This document shows, one piece after another, positions 8,557-17,866 of a DNA stretch of 33,837 bases; within the stretch, counting starts at the first letter, position 1, and each line of letters starts with the position of its first letter. A program made the position numbers and the translations under genes. A model generated the notes under the pieces. That model saw only the letters and a list, made by a program, of their open reading frames with translations, was not told the DNA's origin and did not search any database. Origin of the DNA: Deltaproteobacteria bacterium (lineage in GTDB: Bacteria; Desulfobacterota; Desulfobacteria; Desulfobacterales; Magnetomoraceae); assembly GCA_002753725.1 (NCBI GenBank), contig PEAL01000016.1, positions 1 to 33,837 on the forward strand, read 5' to 3'.

Positions 8557-10287
8557 TTATTGAATTGATATACACTGTCGATAGATGGATTCCAATGACA
8601 AAACAAATTCTTTTCCCTGACATAAAGACGATTGCAGAAGTAGAGGCCTGAGATTTTTCCGGATCACTTCACGTTCCTCGGGATGTTCTGCCAGATATAC
8701 AGCTTTTTGAATATAACGTGTTTGATCATGTGCAATCCAGGATGAAAGCCTGGTTTGTGTTAATAAGCTCACTCCCACGCGTGCAGCGTGCTGACAACCC
8801 GCCAATGAGATGACAGGCACACCCATCCAAAGAGCCTCACAGGTTGTCGTTGTACCATTATAGGGGAAAGTGTCTAAGGCAATATCTATGGCATTGTACA
8901 TCTCGAGGTGTGCGGTTTCATCGGACAAACTCCCCATCAGTTGAATCCTATTTTTTTTCACCCCATGCTGTTGAAAATATTCCAGGAATTTATCCTGTGT
9001 TACCGTGTCATTAAACCCTTTTGTTTTGATCAACAAGTGGGAAGAAGGAATGGCTTTTAAGACAGAAGCCCAAAGTTCAATAACGTGCATATTCACTTTG
9101 GGTAGATTGTTAAACGATCCAAAGGTAACCGTTTTTCCAGGCGGTTTTAATGAAATGGATGGCGCCCTATCCTGGGGCGTATAACAGAGAAATCCATGAG
9201 GTAAATATATACGTTTTTCTGAACCGCTGCAGTGATTCAAATTCGGATCGGACCATTGATCCACCAGTCGAAAATTCATTTGAGGCAAACCGGTTGAGTT
9301 CGGATATCCCAAATACGTTATTTGTATGGGAGCCGGTCGTTTTGCAAAGAGGGGCAATCGATTGTTTGATGAATGCCCTGCTAAATCCACAAGAATTTGG
9401 ATGTTATCTGCCTGTATTTTCCCAATGACGATATCATCACTTTGACCATAGATATTCCGCCAGGATGAGCCTATTTTTTTTAACTGTGATGTCACTTTAT
9501 CTGGTTTTTTAACATTTGAATAACAATAAATATCAAAGCATTGTGCATCATGATGCGTCAGGATGGCCTGCATAAACCGGGCTACCGCATGATTTCGAAA
9601 GTCCGGTGAAAGATAACCCACACGAATGCGTTTACTTGCCAATGATTGCAAATCAACAGCTTCAGTATGGCAATACCGATTACCCCATTTCAAATGTTCT
9701 TGCAGCACATCCTCAGGGGAATGATCGATGCTATAATTGAGTGAAAACAAGTAATTGCTTTGAATGCTCGGATCATCTGGGGACAACTTTGTGGCAATGG
9801 ATGCCGCCATTATTGCACCCTGTACGTCTCCCTGTTTCAGCAATAGATTTCCTAAATTATGGTGAACCAGGGGTTGATCCGGTTTCAATTTTAGAGACAT
9901 GACATAAGCTTTGCGAGCACCTTCAAACTGACCATATTGTTGGAGCAAAGCACCGATATTAAAATGTAGCACTGGATTATCCGGATTTAGTGAAAGGGCA
10001 TATTGATAATGGCTGAGAGCGTCTTTAAATTGATTATTCTCTTTATATGCCATTGCCAGATTGCTATGATAGCCTGGAATATCCGATCGGATAGAAACCG
10101 CCCGCTTTATGAATTCAATGGCTTGATCTATCTTACCCGTTTGAAGGGCAATAACGCCTGTAAAGTGCCAGGCATCTGCATTTTGTGGCTCAATAGATAA
10201 AATATCTTGATAGCATTGTGATGCATGAACAAGATCACCGTTTTGATGGCATTGAATGGCATGCGCAATACGTTCATTTATTTTCAA
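8557..10287 (-). CDS. TPR-containing O-linked N-acetylglucosamine transferase-like protein (GT41)
   Basis: This 576-residue protein combines about five TPRs (residues 1-190) with a GT41 catalytic domain (about 218-570), the layout of O-GlcNAc transferase and SPINDLY. Key positions are conserved: His233 in SPDFRNHAVARF matches human OGT His498, and Lys397 in FGSFNNLPKVN matches Lys842; DTFPYNGTTTTCEALWMGVP (472-491) forms the nucleotide-sugar pocket. It probably adds a sugar to Ser/Thr of cytoplasmic proteins, such as flagellin or other surface proteins before export; the target is not shown here. The start codon is TTG, preceded by GAGGA; no ATG is available in frame near the N-terminus. It converges with the RAMP cluster, whose stop is 36 bp away, and is not part of it. 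Confidence 0.92.
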   Translation of the reverse strand: MKINERIAHAIQCHQNGDLVHASQCYQDILSIEPQNADAWHFTGVIALQTGKIDQAIEFIKRAVSIRSDIPGYHSNLAMAYKENNQFKDALSHYQYALSLNPDNPVLHFNIGALLQQYGQFEGARKAYVMSLKLKPDQPLVHHNLGNLLLKQGDVQGAIMAASIATKLSPDDPSIQSNYLFSLNYSIDHSPEDVLQEHLKWGNRYCHTEAVDLQSLASKRIRVGYLSPDFRNHAVARFMQAILTHHDAQCFDIYCYSNVKKPDKVTSQLKKIGSSWRNIYGQSDDIVIGKIQADNIQILVDLAGHSSNNRLPLFAKRPAPIQITYLGYPNSTGLPQMNFRLVDQWSDPNLNHCSGSEKRIYLPHGFLCYTPQDRAPSISLKPPGKTVTFGSFNNLPKVNMHVIELWASVLKAIPSSHLLIKTKGFNDTVTQDKFLEYFQQHGVKKNRIQLMGSLSDETAHLEMYNAIDIALDTFPYNGTTTTCEALWMGVPVISLAGCQHAARVGVSLLTQTRLSSWIAHDQTRYIQKAVYLAEHPEEREVIRKNLRPLLLQSSLCQGKEFVLSLESIYRQCISIQ

Positions 10288-10340
10288 TATAAATCCTCAC
10301 TTTTCGGGAAGAGGTAAGCCCGTTCCATGCGTGAAAAAAA

Positions 10341-10757
10341 CTATGTACTCATGACATGGATCATATCTAATTTAAGATGATTCCACATATAGTCTATTTT
10401 TTCTTTCATCTGTTTGATTTGTTCACTAAAAGGTTTGAAAAAGATCGTCTATCCCACAAAAGAACTGCAAGCATTCCCAGAAAAAACATTAAAAGCCTGT
10501 AGTTAATATCATCAAAACGCTGGTTCGTCGTATCTATTCTATTATTTATTAACAATATTAATATCGTTTTTGAGATCGTTTAAGCGCAGATCAACAGCAT
10601 TAAAGCGCCTGTCAATGGCATCAAATTTGTCATCTACCCGTCTCGAAAAGCTATCCAATTTTTCAAGTATCAACCTGTTGTCAACATCTCCTGCATAAAG
10701 ATCATATGAAAATAACATCATAGCAAATAGCAATAAGCTAACCGCTTGCTTTACCAT
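10341..10757 (-). pseudogene. Frameshifted small exported coiled-coil/transmembrane protein
   Basis: The 5' part encodes a signal peptide (MVKQAVSLLLFAMMLF to about YAGD) and a heptad-like coiled coil with DDKFDAIDRRFNAVDLRLN, stopping at 10542 after 71 residues. One frame over, the reading continues without a break as NRIDTTNQRFDDINYRLL, then a membrane helix MFFLGMLAVLLWDRRSF; a second shift in a T-tract near 10444 restores FKPFSEQIKQMKEKIDYMWN to a stop at 10341. An extra base at about 10544 and a lost base at about 10444 cancel, giving about 138 residues. The 'WDRR' following a single helix is typical of a common signal-coiled-coil-helix family. It is either a recently decayed gene or holds two sequencing errors. 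Function is unknown. Confidence 0.7.
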
Positions 10758-10857
10758 GATTAATCTCCTTATTTTTGATCAGTCAATTTAACCCGTGCAA
10801 CCCAAAAAAACAAGCTGAATATTCGCATGCGTTTAAAACAAAAAGTGAAAATGGTAA

Positions 10858-10873
10858 TGGCATATTTATTGCA
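10858..10873 (+). promoter_or_regulatory. Sigma-54-type promoter motif
   Basis: TGGCATATTTATTGCA matches the -24/-12 consensus TGGCAC-N5-TTGCW with correct spacing of GG to GC. It lies about 85 bp before the GTG of the hybrid kinase, leaving a leader of about 70 nt. No enhancer-binding protein gene is visible in the window. Confidence 0.55.
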
Positions 10874-10954
10874 CAATTTGTCAGGATATTCTTGTATGTG
10901 TATATATAATGTTATCAATCTATTATATGAGTTATAAATTGGAGAATAACACGA

Positions 10955-13807
10955 GTGAATCAGAGGAAAATCATAAAATTACTGGTTGTTGATGATGAAA
11001 TTCGTATCTGCAATTTTGTTCAAAAAGGGCTTCAGTTAATGAATCCCAATTATCAGGTCATGCACGCTGTTTCTGGGATAGATGCCTTGAATATCATAAA
11101 AAAAGAAATGCTGGATATTCTCATTGTTGATATTCGAATGCCAGGTATGGATGGTATTGAGCTGATGAAACAATCCCGACAGATTCAGAATGATCTTCAG
11201 TCCATTGTCATTACAGGAAAGGCCGATCTTGATAATGCCATATCAGCACTTCATCTCGGAGCCTCACATTATATCCAGAAACCGCTAGACATTGATGAAC
11301 TCTATATTGCTGTCCAACAATCCTGGGAAAAGTCCGATATTCTCAGACAGCTTAGAGAAAGTGAAGCAAGGTTTCGAAATACATTTTGTCACGCAGGTGT
11401 TGGAATGGCTCTTTATGATCCTTTTGGTGAACTCGTTCAATTTAATGATATGTTTTGCAAGCTACTGGGATATTCAAAAAAAGAATTGATCACCACAAGC
11501 ATCAAAGACCATATTCACCCTGATGATCTTCCTAAATTCAAAGATCACGAACAACAACTCATCCATAATCACATTGACCATTTCCATCTGGACGTTCGAT
11601 TTTCTCACCAATCTCAAAAAATTATCTGGACCAATACATCGGTCACCACCATGACCGATCTATCCCATCGACAAAAAATTTTTAATATTCAGCTCATTGA
11701 CGTGACAGAAAGAAAAAGAGCTGAACATGAAATCCAAAAATTAAATGAAAAATTACAAAATAATGTCAAACAGTTAGGTGCGATGAATCGTCAGTTAAAA
11801 AGTGCTGTTGATTTTGCCAATAAGACTGCCATTGAAGCGGAGATCGCCAACAAGTCCAAAGGTAGATTTTTAGCCAATATGAGCCATGACATTCGTACCC
11901 CAATGAATGGCGTTATTGGGATGACACATTTACTAATGAGTACTGAATTAAGTGAGGAACAACGCGAATATGCCAATATGATCCGAATCTCTGGTAATGC
12001 CTTGTTGTCATTGATTAACGATATACTGGATTTTTCCAAAATTGAAGCCGATCAATTATGTCTGGATAGTCAGAATTTCAATTTAAGAATGACCGTTGAA
12101 GACACCGTTGATATTGTTGCCCTTGAAGCTTATGAAAAAGGAATCGGACTTCTTTGCATGATTGATCCGAATGTTCCAACTGATCTCGAGGGAGATCCTG
12201 GACGATTGCGCCAGGTTTTGATTAATCTGTTGGGAAATGCTGTCAAATTTACAGAAACCGGTGAAGTGACGCTTAATATTCGCATGAAAAGTGAAACAGA
12301 AGAAACAGTGACAATTTATTTTGAAGTGAAAGATACAGGTATTGGTATCCCTGAATCCAGAATACAAGATTTATTCAAACCCTTTTCTCAGATCGATAAT
12401 AAGGACTCAAAAAAATATGGTGGTACAGGCTTAGGTTTGGCAATATCAAGACGCATTGTTCAACTGATGTCCGGGCAAATAAAAGTGATCAGTCAAAAAA
12501 ATGAAGGCTCAACATTTTATTTCTCGGTGGCGTTCAAAAAACAAACCCAAAAAGCACTCCCTTCAACAACAGATGCTTTGGATATTGTTGACAAAAAAAT
12601 TCTCATCGCTGATAGCCAGCCTGCTTACCGAACCATGCTATCCAACCTTTTGGATAATATGGGATGTCAACATCTGGAAGCCAGTGATGGTCAAAATGTT
12701 TTATCTATTCTTCGCGACTCGTTGAGAAACAATGATCCCATTGATCTTGTATTGATCGACATGCATTTATCCAAAATTGATGGTATCAAGCTGGGGAAAA
12801 TTATCAAATCTGATATAGCACTTAAACATATTCCTATGGTTATGATGACGTTTGTCGGACAACGAGGCGATGTATCAATGCTGCAAAAAATTGGCTTTGC
12901 CGCTTATTTAAGCAAACCGGTCAAACAATCCCTGCTTCAAAAAACACTGTTTAAAGTATTTGGAACCAGTGATGGTCATCCAACGCAAGAAACATCTTGT
13001 CCCATTATTACACAGTTTTCTATCACTGAAGAACAATCGATTAAAAATCGTATCCTGTTGGTTGAGGACAGTGAAATGAATAAAAAATTAGCCACTGTGA
13101 TATTAAAAAAAATGGGATACACTATGGATTCTGCATCAAATGGAAAAGAAGCACTGGAAAAGCTTGCCAATCATTCATACGATCTTGTTTTGATGGATGT
13201 TCAAATGCCTGTTATGGATGGTATTGAAGCGACAACGCTTATTCGGAAAGGTGAATATCAGGTCAAAAATTCCAATATCCCCATTATTGCAATCACTGCC
13301 AATGCCATGACCCAGGATCGAGATAAATGTATGTCAGCGGGAATGAATGATTATGTCGCAAAACCATTTAAACCAGAAATATTAAAACAAAAAATTGAAC
13401 AATTCCTTGGAAAAGGACAATCCAAAGAATCCAAATCGTCTAAAAAAAATCGAACCAGTATTCCTTCCCGATATTATGACAAAAAATCCCTCCTTGATCG
13501 CATCGATGGTGACATGGGTTTATTTCAGCAACTGATTAAATTGTTCGTTCAGGAAGTACCTCGTCAAATCAATCAGATCAAACAAGCCATCAAAGAGCAT
13601 GATGCTGAACGAATTACGCTGTATGCACATACGATTAAAGGATCAGCATATAATATTCGAGCAATGGAACTAAAACAGGTTGCGTTTGATATTGAACAAG
13701 CGGCAAAATCAGAAAATATCATCCTGGCAGCAAGTAAAATCAACGCTCTGGATAATACGTATGAAAAACTATATTCAGAACTTAGTCGCGTCATCGAACA
13801 TACGTAA
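10955..13807 (+). CDS. Hybrid sensor histidine kinase (REC-PAS-HisKA-HATPase-REC-REC-Hpt)
   Basis: This 950-residue soluble phosphorelay protein has no membrane segments. Domains in order: receiver 1 (about 7-120, Asp59 in VDIRMPG), PAS (about 135-255), a short coiled coil, HisKA with His311 in [12 protein letters not shown], an HATPase domain (DTGIGIP near 460, GGTGLGL near 490), receiver 2 (about 548-665, Asp602 in [11 protein letters not shown]), receiver 3 (about 698-820, Asp748 in [11 protein letters not shown]) and an Hpt domain (about 845-945, His892 in [10 protein letters not shown]). All phosphoacceptor residues are present, so a His311-Asp-His892 relay is possible, with receiver 1 as an input from another kinase. 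Start is GTG, with GGAG about ten bases upstream. The diguanylate cyclase 85 bp downstream carries its own receiver and is a likely output. Confidence 0.93.
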   Translation: MNQRKIIKLLVVDDEIRICNFVQKGLQLMNPNYQVMHAVSGIDALNIIKKEMLDILIVDIRMPGMDGIELMKQSRQIQNDLQSIVITGKADLDNAISALHLGASHYIQKPLDIDELYIAVQQSWEKSDILRQLRESEARFRNTFCHAGVGMALYDPFGELVQFNDMFCKLLGYSKKELITTSIKDHIHPDDLPKFKDHEQQLIHNHIDHFHLDVRFSHQSQKIIWTNTSVTTMTDLSHRQKIFNIQLIDVTERKRAEHEIQKLNEKLQNNVKQLGAMNRQLKSAVDFANKTAIEAEIANKSKGRFLANMSHDIRTPMNGVIGMTHLLMSTELSEEQREYANMIRISGNALLSLINDILDFSKIEADQLCLDSQNFNLRMTVEDTVDIVALEAYEKGIGLLCMIDPNVPTDLEGDPGRLRQVLINLLGNAVKFTETGEVTLNIRMKSETEETVTIYFEVKDTGIGIPESRIQDLFKPFSQIDNKDSKKYGGTGLGLAISRRIVQLMSGQIKVISQKNEGSTFYFSVAFKKQTQKALPSTTDALDIVDKKILIADSQPAYRTMLSNLLDNMGCQHLEASDGQNVLSILRDSLRNNDPIDLVLIDMHLSKIDGIKLGKIIKSDIALKHIPMVMMTFVGQRGDVSMLQKIGFAAYLSKPVKQSLLQKTLFKVFGTSDGHPTQETSCPIITQFSITEEQSIKNRILLVEDSEMNKKLATVILKKMGYTMDSASNGKEALEKLANHSYDLVLMDVQMPVMDGIEATTLIRKGEYQVKNSNIPIIAITANAMTQDRDKCMSAGMNDYVAKPFKPEILKQKIEQFLGKGQSKESKSSKKNRTSIPSRYYDKKSLLDRIDGDMGLFQQLIKLFVQEVPRQINQIKQAIKEHDAERITLYAHTIKGSAYNIRAMELKQVAFDIEQAAKSENIILAASKINALDNTYEKLYSELSRVIEHT

Positions 13808-13892
13808 TAATTGTACTCCATGGAAATTGCACTTGCCATTTTAAAAAGGCCCCTGACAATTTTTTAGCATTAAATGAAAGGAACGTTTGTTA

Positions 13893-14816
13893 ATGTCTGA
13901 AAATACGACGCATGTTTTGCTGATTGAAGACAATCCCATTGATATACTATTGATCCGAAAAATGTTAAGCAAACGAAAAAAAACAGTTTATAATATGGAA
14001 ACCGTCAACTGTTTAAAAGATGGCATTGACTATTTGCAACATGAGTCTCCGGATGTTGTATTGCTGGATCTTTTTTTACCTGACAGTCAGGGCATTCAAA
14101 CGTTTGATACACTTTACGCCCAAATGCTGGATGTCCCGATTATTGTCAATACTGCCCTGGAAGATGAAAACACCGCTTTACTGGCAGTCAATAATGGTGC
14201 TCAGGATTATTTGTTAAAAGGAAATATCACAGCCGCCTTATTATCCCGCTCGATAAAATATGCTATTGAACGAAAAAAAGCAGAAAATAAAATAAAATAT
14301 TTAGCATTGTATGACAGTTTGACAGATTTGCCCAATCGTCGATTGTTTTTTGATCGTCTGTTACAGGCTTTTTCAAGGGCGCATCGCTATGAAAGTAAAG
14401 TGGGGCTTTTTTTTATTGATTTGAATAAATTCAAAGGGATCAACGATAATTTTGGTCATGAAAAGGGGGATCATGTCCTGCAAGTTGTTGGGGCACGGTT
14501 AAAAGAATCCATCCGGGAAACAGATACTGCTGCAAGATTGGGGGGTGATGAATTTGGTATCATTCTTCAGGATATCCAACAAGAACATAACACAAAGTCC
14601 ATTGCTAAAAAAATCATTGAATCCATTAAAGAAACAATAAATATCAAAGACAATCATTTTCAAATTGGTGCAAGCGTTGGTATCAGCTTTTATCCAGTAG
14701 ATGGTAAGGATGAAAATGATTTATTAAACAAAGCTGATAAAGCCATGTATAAGGTCAAAAAAAGTGGTCAAAGTGGATTTTGCTTCTGTGCATCGGGTCA
14801 GGTAGAAGTGCTTTAA
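13893..14816 (+). CDS. Response regulator diguanylate cyclase (REC-GGDEF)
   Basis: The 307-residue protein makes c-di-GMP from two GTP under control of its receiver. The receiver (about 6-125) has the acidic pair EDN and phosphoacceptor Asp59 in LLDLFLPDSQG. The GGDEF domain (about 143-300) has the intact active site GGDEF (217-221) and the inhibitory I-site RETD (208-211) five residues before it, so product feedback is expected. The ATG at 13893 is preferred, with AAAGGA ten bases upstream; a TTG two codons earlier is possible. It sits 85 bp after the hybrid kinase and 81 bp before an HD-GYP gene, all on the same strand, so kinase, synthesis and breakdown are likely co-regulated. Confidence 0.93.
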   Translation: MSENTTHVLLIEDNPIDILLIRKMLSKRKKTVYNMETVNCLKDGIDYLQHESPDVVLLDLFLPDSQGIQTFDTLYAQMLDVPIIVNTALEDENTALLAVNNGAQDYLLKGNITAALLSRSIKYAIERKKAENKIKYLALYDSLTDLPNRRLFFDRLLQAFSRAHRYESKVGLFFIDLNKFKGINDNFGHEKGDHVLQVVGARLKESIRETDTAARLGGDEFGIILQDIQQEHNTKSIAKKIIESIKETINIKDNHFQIGASVGISFYPVDGKDENDLLNKADKAMYKVKKSGQSGFCFCASGQVEVL

Positions 14817-14897
14817 TAATAAATTTTGAGAACTTATGCCTGACGAGTTCAAAAATATAAATCATTATTCAAATGTGACGAGTAAAAGGAGTCTCCC

Positions 14898-16151
14898 ATG
14901 ATCATTGACAGCAATGCATTCTCAAAAGATCGAATCCTTTCAGTTCTTAAAGCCACAGAGGAATTAAACACCCTAAAGGATGTGGATGCTATTCTTGATC
15001 AGATTCTTTTTGAATCCAGAAAAATTGCAAATGCTGATGCTGGATCGATTTTTCTCATTAAGGACAATCAATTAACATTCAGTTACGTTCACAATGATAC
15101 ATTATTTTCTGCTGATAAAACCAATGCCGACCTTTATATGGATTTTACAATACCCATCGATACCTCATCCATTGTGGGATATGTTGCTTCAAGTGGACAG
15201 GCCTTACATATTGAACATGCCTATCAAATTGATCCCACAAAGCCTTATCAATTCAATCCAGCTTATGATAAAAAATCCGGATATCATACGCAATCCATTT
15301 ATACGCTTCCATTAAAAGATTTTGATGGTCTTGTGGTGGGCGTGATGCAACTGATCAATGCAAGAACAGAACAAGGTGCTGTTATTCCGTTCTCCAATGC
15401 AGACCAGATGCTTGTTCCCCTTTTTGCAGGCAACGCATCCATTGCCATTGAGCGGGGTAAGATGAATCGTGAGCTGATCTTGCGTATGGTTAAGATGGCA
15501 GAACTCAAAGATCCAACAGAAACAGGAAGTCATGTTCAACGTGTTGCTGGATATACCGTTGAAATTTATACCCGCCTGGCACATAACCGAGGCATTGATA
15601 TAAAAAAAATTCGAAAAAATAAAGATTTGATCCGCCTGGCATCCATGCTTCATGATGTTGGAAAAGTAGGAATAACAGACTTGATTTTAAAAAAGCCTGG
15701 AAAACTGACCGATGAAGAATATGATATCATGAAATGGCACACTGTTTACGGTGCGCAACTGTTTTTGCACACAACATCCAGACTCGATCAAATGGCTCGA
15801 GATATTGCATTGAATCACCATGAACGCTGGGGAGGCGGAGGATACCCTGGAAAAATTGAAGAAATTCAATCCAGAACTGTTCAAATCGGTGCTTCAAAAA
15901 GTGGAGAAGAAATTCCTTTGGAAGCACGCATTACAGCATTAGCCGATGTCTATGATGCCCTATCATCAAAAAGATCATACAAAGATCCCTGGCCTGAAGA
16001 AAAAATTTTAAAGATTATTGAACAAGACACCGGCACACATTTTGATCCCGAAGTTTCAAAGGCTTTCTTTGAAATTCATGATGTCATTCTTGCCATTCGA
16101 CAAAAATATAAAAATACCGAGGAGCTTGATCAGGAAGAACGTATAAAATAA
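14898..16151 (+). CDS. GAF-HD-GYP domain phosphodiesterase
   Basis: The 417-residue protein has an N-terminal GAF domain (about 20-190) and an HD-GYP domain (about 195-385). The metal-binding HD pair is His252-Asp253 in MLHDVGKVG, and the family signature is NHHERWGGGGYPG (306-318), followed by ITALADVYDALSSKRSYKDPWP. HD-GYP enzymes hydrolyse c-di-GMP to pGpG or GMP; all the signature residues are present, so it is probably active. An insert of about 15 residues (IEEIQSRTVQIGASKSGEEI) follows the GYP loop. The start has AAAAGGAG at 14885-14892, a strong site. The GAF domain may sense a small ligand. Position after a GGDEF gene suggests opposing control of the same c-di-GMP pool. Confidence 0.93.
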   Translation: MIIDSNAFSKDRILSVLKATEELNTLKDVDAILDQILFESRKIANADAGSIFLIKDNQLTFSYVHNDTLFSADKTNADLYMDFTIPIDTSSIVGYVASSGQALHIEHAYQIDPTKPYQFNPAYDKKSGYHTQSIYTLPLKDFDGLVVGVMQLINARTEQGAVIPFSNADQMLVPLFAGNASIAIERGKMNRELILRMVKMAELKDPTETGSHVQRVAGYTVEIYTRLAHNRGIDIKKIRKNKDLIRLASMLHDVGKVGITDLILKKPGKLTDEEYDIMKWHTVYGAQLFLHTTSRLDQMARDIALNHHERWGGGGYPGKIEEIQSRTVQIGASKSGEEIPLEARITALADVYDALSSKRSYKDPWPEEKILKIIEQDTGTHFDPEVSKAFFEIHDVILAIRQKYKNTEELDQEERIK

Positions 16152-16230
16152 ATCGGTTAGCCCCTTCTCTCTTTATTCAATCATTTTTCTTAACTTTTTT
16201 ACCAACGGCCCATCTTCACGCCATACATGA

Positions 16231-16442
16231 AATGCGTTGTTTTTCTGTAACTCCCAAAGCTAAAGCTTTGGGACTCCAATCTAACGTTGTTTTTCTGTAA
16301 CTCCCAAAGCTAAAGCTTTGGGACTCCAATCTAAAATGGGAACTTATTTTTCGAGTATTCCTAAGGCACTCCCAAAGCTAAAGCTTTAGGACTCCACCCA
16401 AGGGACTTCAAATGGGAAAGTTATTTAATTGTGGTTCCTTAT
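16231..16442 (-). mobile_element. Chimeric MITE-like element, copy B
   Basis: Most of the 476-bp gap between the HD-GYP and the next cyclase gene is a mosaic of element parts. Two 50-bp copies of a half-core (16235-16334) run into a subfamily 1 right end (to about 16363, ending TTTTTCGAGTATTCCTAA). This is joined at CTAAGGCACTCCC to a subfamily 2 end (to 16442, with GGGACTTCAAATGGGAAAG as in copy C). The junction lies in sequence shared by both subfamilies, suggesting recombination between elements. It has no coding capacity. The remainder of the gap (16152-16230 and 16443-16537) shows nothing recognisable. Confidence 0.7.
16235..16334. repeat. Exact 50-bp tandem duplication within copy B
   Basis: Units at 16235-16284 and 16285-16334 are identical, each starting CGTTGTTTTTCTGTAACTCC and containing one core palindrome. 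This is most simply a local duplication after the element inserted. Confidence 0.9.
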
Positions 16443-16537
16443 CTTTTCTTTTTCTATCCATTCGGCATATTATTGTTGGACTCAATTTTTTTCCTTCAGC
16501 AAAAGTGAGGCATTTTGTTTTAGCGTTAATAAGACAC

Positions 16538-16553
16538 TGGCATGGTTTTGGCT
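16538..16553 (+). promoter_or_regulatory. Sigma-54-type promoter motif
   Basis: TGGCATGGTTTTGGCT has GG and GC at the -24/-12 spacing, with two mismatches to TGGCAC-N5-TTGCW (T for C and G for T). It lies about 75 bp before the ATG of the cyclase at 16628. It is weaker than the motif at 10858 but similarly placed. Confidence 0.4.
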
Positions 16554-16627
16554 TATATCTATAAATAAAAGTATCCAATCATGTTCGGTTGAAAAGCAAT
16601 AGAAAATATTTATAAAAGGAGATCAAT

Positions 16628-17575
16628 ATGAAAATGTTGATCGCAACAGATGATCAAACACTGATGTCACAGCTAAGAACATCAATAGATGGCAGCACTT
16701 TTGATATCTCTGAATTATCTGATTTTAAATTAATGTCTACGTTTATCGCATCACCAGAAAACAAACCGCAACTCATTATCATTGATAGCAAAATACCCGA
16801 TTTTGATGCTGACATGTGCAAAAAACAATTGAAATCAGATAATGGATTGCAGTGCATAGTCATTCTATTGGTTGATGTTGATCTTGACGGTGTTATGTAC
16901 GAAGAAGCCGATGGTGTGCTGTCGGTCAGCATTGATCGGTTAAAACCTCTTGATATGATACCAATAATCAATTTTGGGCGGAATTATCTCTATTTGAACG
17001 AAGATCTCACCGCTCAAAGAAAAAAATGTTTGGGCCTGGAGATTGAAAATAAACGCTTAAAACAAATGATTGTTGAACGTTCCAGAACGGATGATCTGAC
17101 AGGTGTACTTAATCGACAGTTTTTATTTGAACAGGGCGAAAAGGAAATGCGTCGGGCAAAACGATACAATCATGCATTGTCAGTTTTAATGATGGACATT
17201 GATCATTTCAAACGGATTAATGATAATTTTGGTCATGCTGTGGGGGATCGCGTGTTGAAGTCTTTTGCAAAAAGATGCTATGAAACCATTCGTGAAAGCG
17301 ATTTTTTCGGACGAATTGGCGGAGAAGAATTTGTTGCGATTTTACCCGAAAGCAGTAAAGAAGCAGCCATGATGGCATCGGAAAGAATTAGAAAAACAAT
17401 TGAACGAATGGGATTGCCAACAGATCAGGGCGTTATTCAGTATTCAATCAGCATTGGTGCTGCCACACTGATGCCTTTTGATCAGTTCCTGGATGATCTT
17501 TTGATTCGGGCTGATAAAGCGCTTTTTTCTGCAAAAACAAAGGGAAGGAATCGCAGTTGTTTTTATGAGGTGTAA
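16628..17575 (+). CDS. Diguanylate cyclase with receiver-like N-terminus
   Basis: The 315-residue protein has a divergent receiver-like region (about 1-120, with IIIDSKIPDFDAD as the likely phosphorylation strand), a coiled linker (about 125-150) and a GGDEF domain (about 152-312). The active site is GGEEF (231-235), a functional variant, with I-site RESD (222-225) five residues before it. DIDHFKRINDNFGH is the typical metal/GTP segment. The receiver lacks a clear N-terminal acidic pair apart from TDD, so phosphorylation is uncertain. AAGGAGAT lies just upstream of the ATG. It has its own candidate promoter and is separated from the other c-di-GMP genes by copy B of the MITE. Confidence 0.9.
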   Translation: MKMLIATDDQTLMSQLRTSIDGSTFDISELSDFKLMSTFIASPENKPQLIIIDSKIPDFDADMCKKQLKSDNGLQCIVILLVDVDLDGVMYEEADGVLSVSIDRLKPLDMIPIINFGRNYLYLNEDLTAQRKKCLGLEIENKRLKQMIVERSRTDDLTGVLNRQFLFEQGEKEMRRAKRYNHALSVLMMDIDHFKRINDNFGHAVGDRVLKSFAKRCYETIRESDFFGRIGGEEFVAILPESSKEAAMMASERIRKTIERMGLPTDQGVIQYSISIGAATLMPFDQFLDDLLIRADKALFSAKTKGRNRSCFYEV

Positions 17576-17613
17576 AAGATAGTCCCTGATAAATGTATTT
17601 TTATACGCGATGT

Positions 17614-17651
17614 CAACGTTGGTTTTCCTATGCCTGGAAGAACCAACGTTG
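17614..17651. terminator. Long hairpin after the cyclase gene, possible terminator
   Basis: CAACGTTGGTT (17614-17624) is exactly repeated in inverse as AACCAACGTTG (17641-17651), and the stem extends inward by TTCC/GGAA, giving about 15 pairs with one bulge and a 7-nt loop. It begins about 40 bp after the stop codon. There is no T-run on either side, so it is not a classic rho-independent terminator; it may protect the 3' end or be another repeat. Confidence 0.4.
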
Positions 17652-17692
17652 AACAATAACAAAATCGCTTATGAGGCTTCAAGCATGGTTTC

Positions 17693-17861
17693 TTAGGAAT
17701 CAAAATTTAATAACGTTCCCGTGGGTGGAGTCCCAAAGCTTTAGCTTTGGGAGTCACAGAAAAACAACGCATTGAAAAGCTAAGGAACTCCCAAAGCTAA
17801 AGCTTTGGGACTCCACCCCACGGGACTTCAAATGGGAACGTTATTTAATAGCGATTCCTTA
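17693..17861 (+). mobile_element. MITE-like element, copy C (subfamily 2)
   Basis: This copy is about 165 bp and has the same double-palindrome core as copies A and D (palindromes at 17727-17755 and 17786-17814, 30 bp apart). Its ends differ: the left end reads TTAGGAATCAAAATTTAATA and the right end contains GGGAACGTTATTTAATAGCG then ATTCCTTA, forming an imperfect terminal repeat of their own. The element fills the gap between the cyclase and ahcY and stops a few bases from the ahcY stop codon. It is non-coding, and the palindromes could act as a bidirectional terminator between these convergent genes. Confidence 0.75.
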
Positions 17862-17866
17862 TTTCC

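Noticed and set aside
8557..10287. TPR protein next to the RAMP cluster as a TPR-CHAT (Csx29) partner of a type III-E system
   Set aside because: Its C-terminal domain is a clear GT41 glycosyltransferase with His233 and Lys397, not a caspase-like protease, and it is on the opposite strand.
13821..13836. Sigma-54-like motif before the first REC-GGDEF gene
   Set aside because: GG and GC are one base too far apart and the hexamer match is poor.
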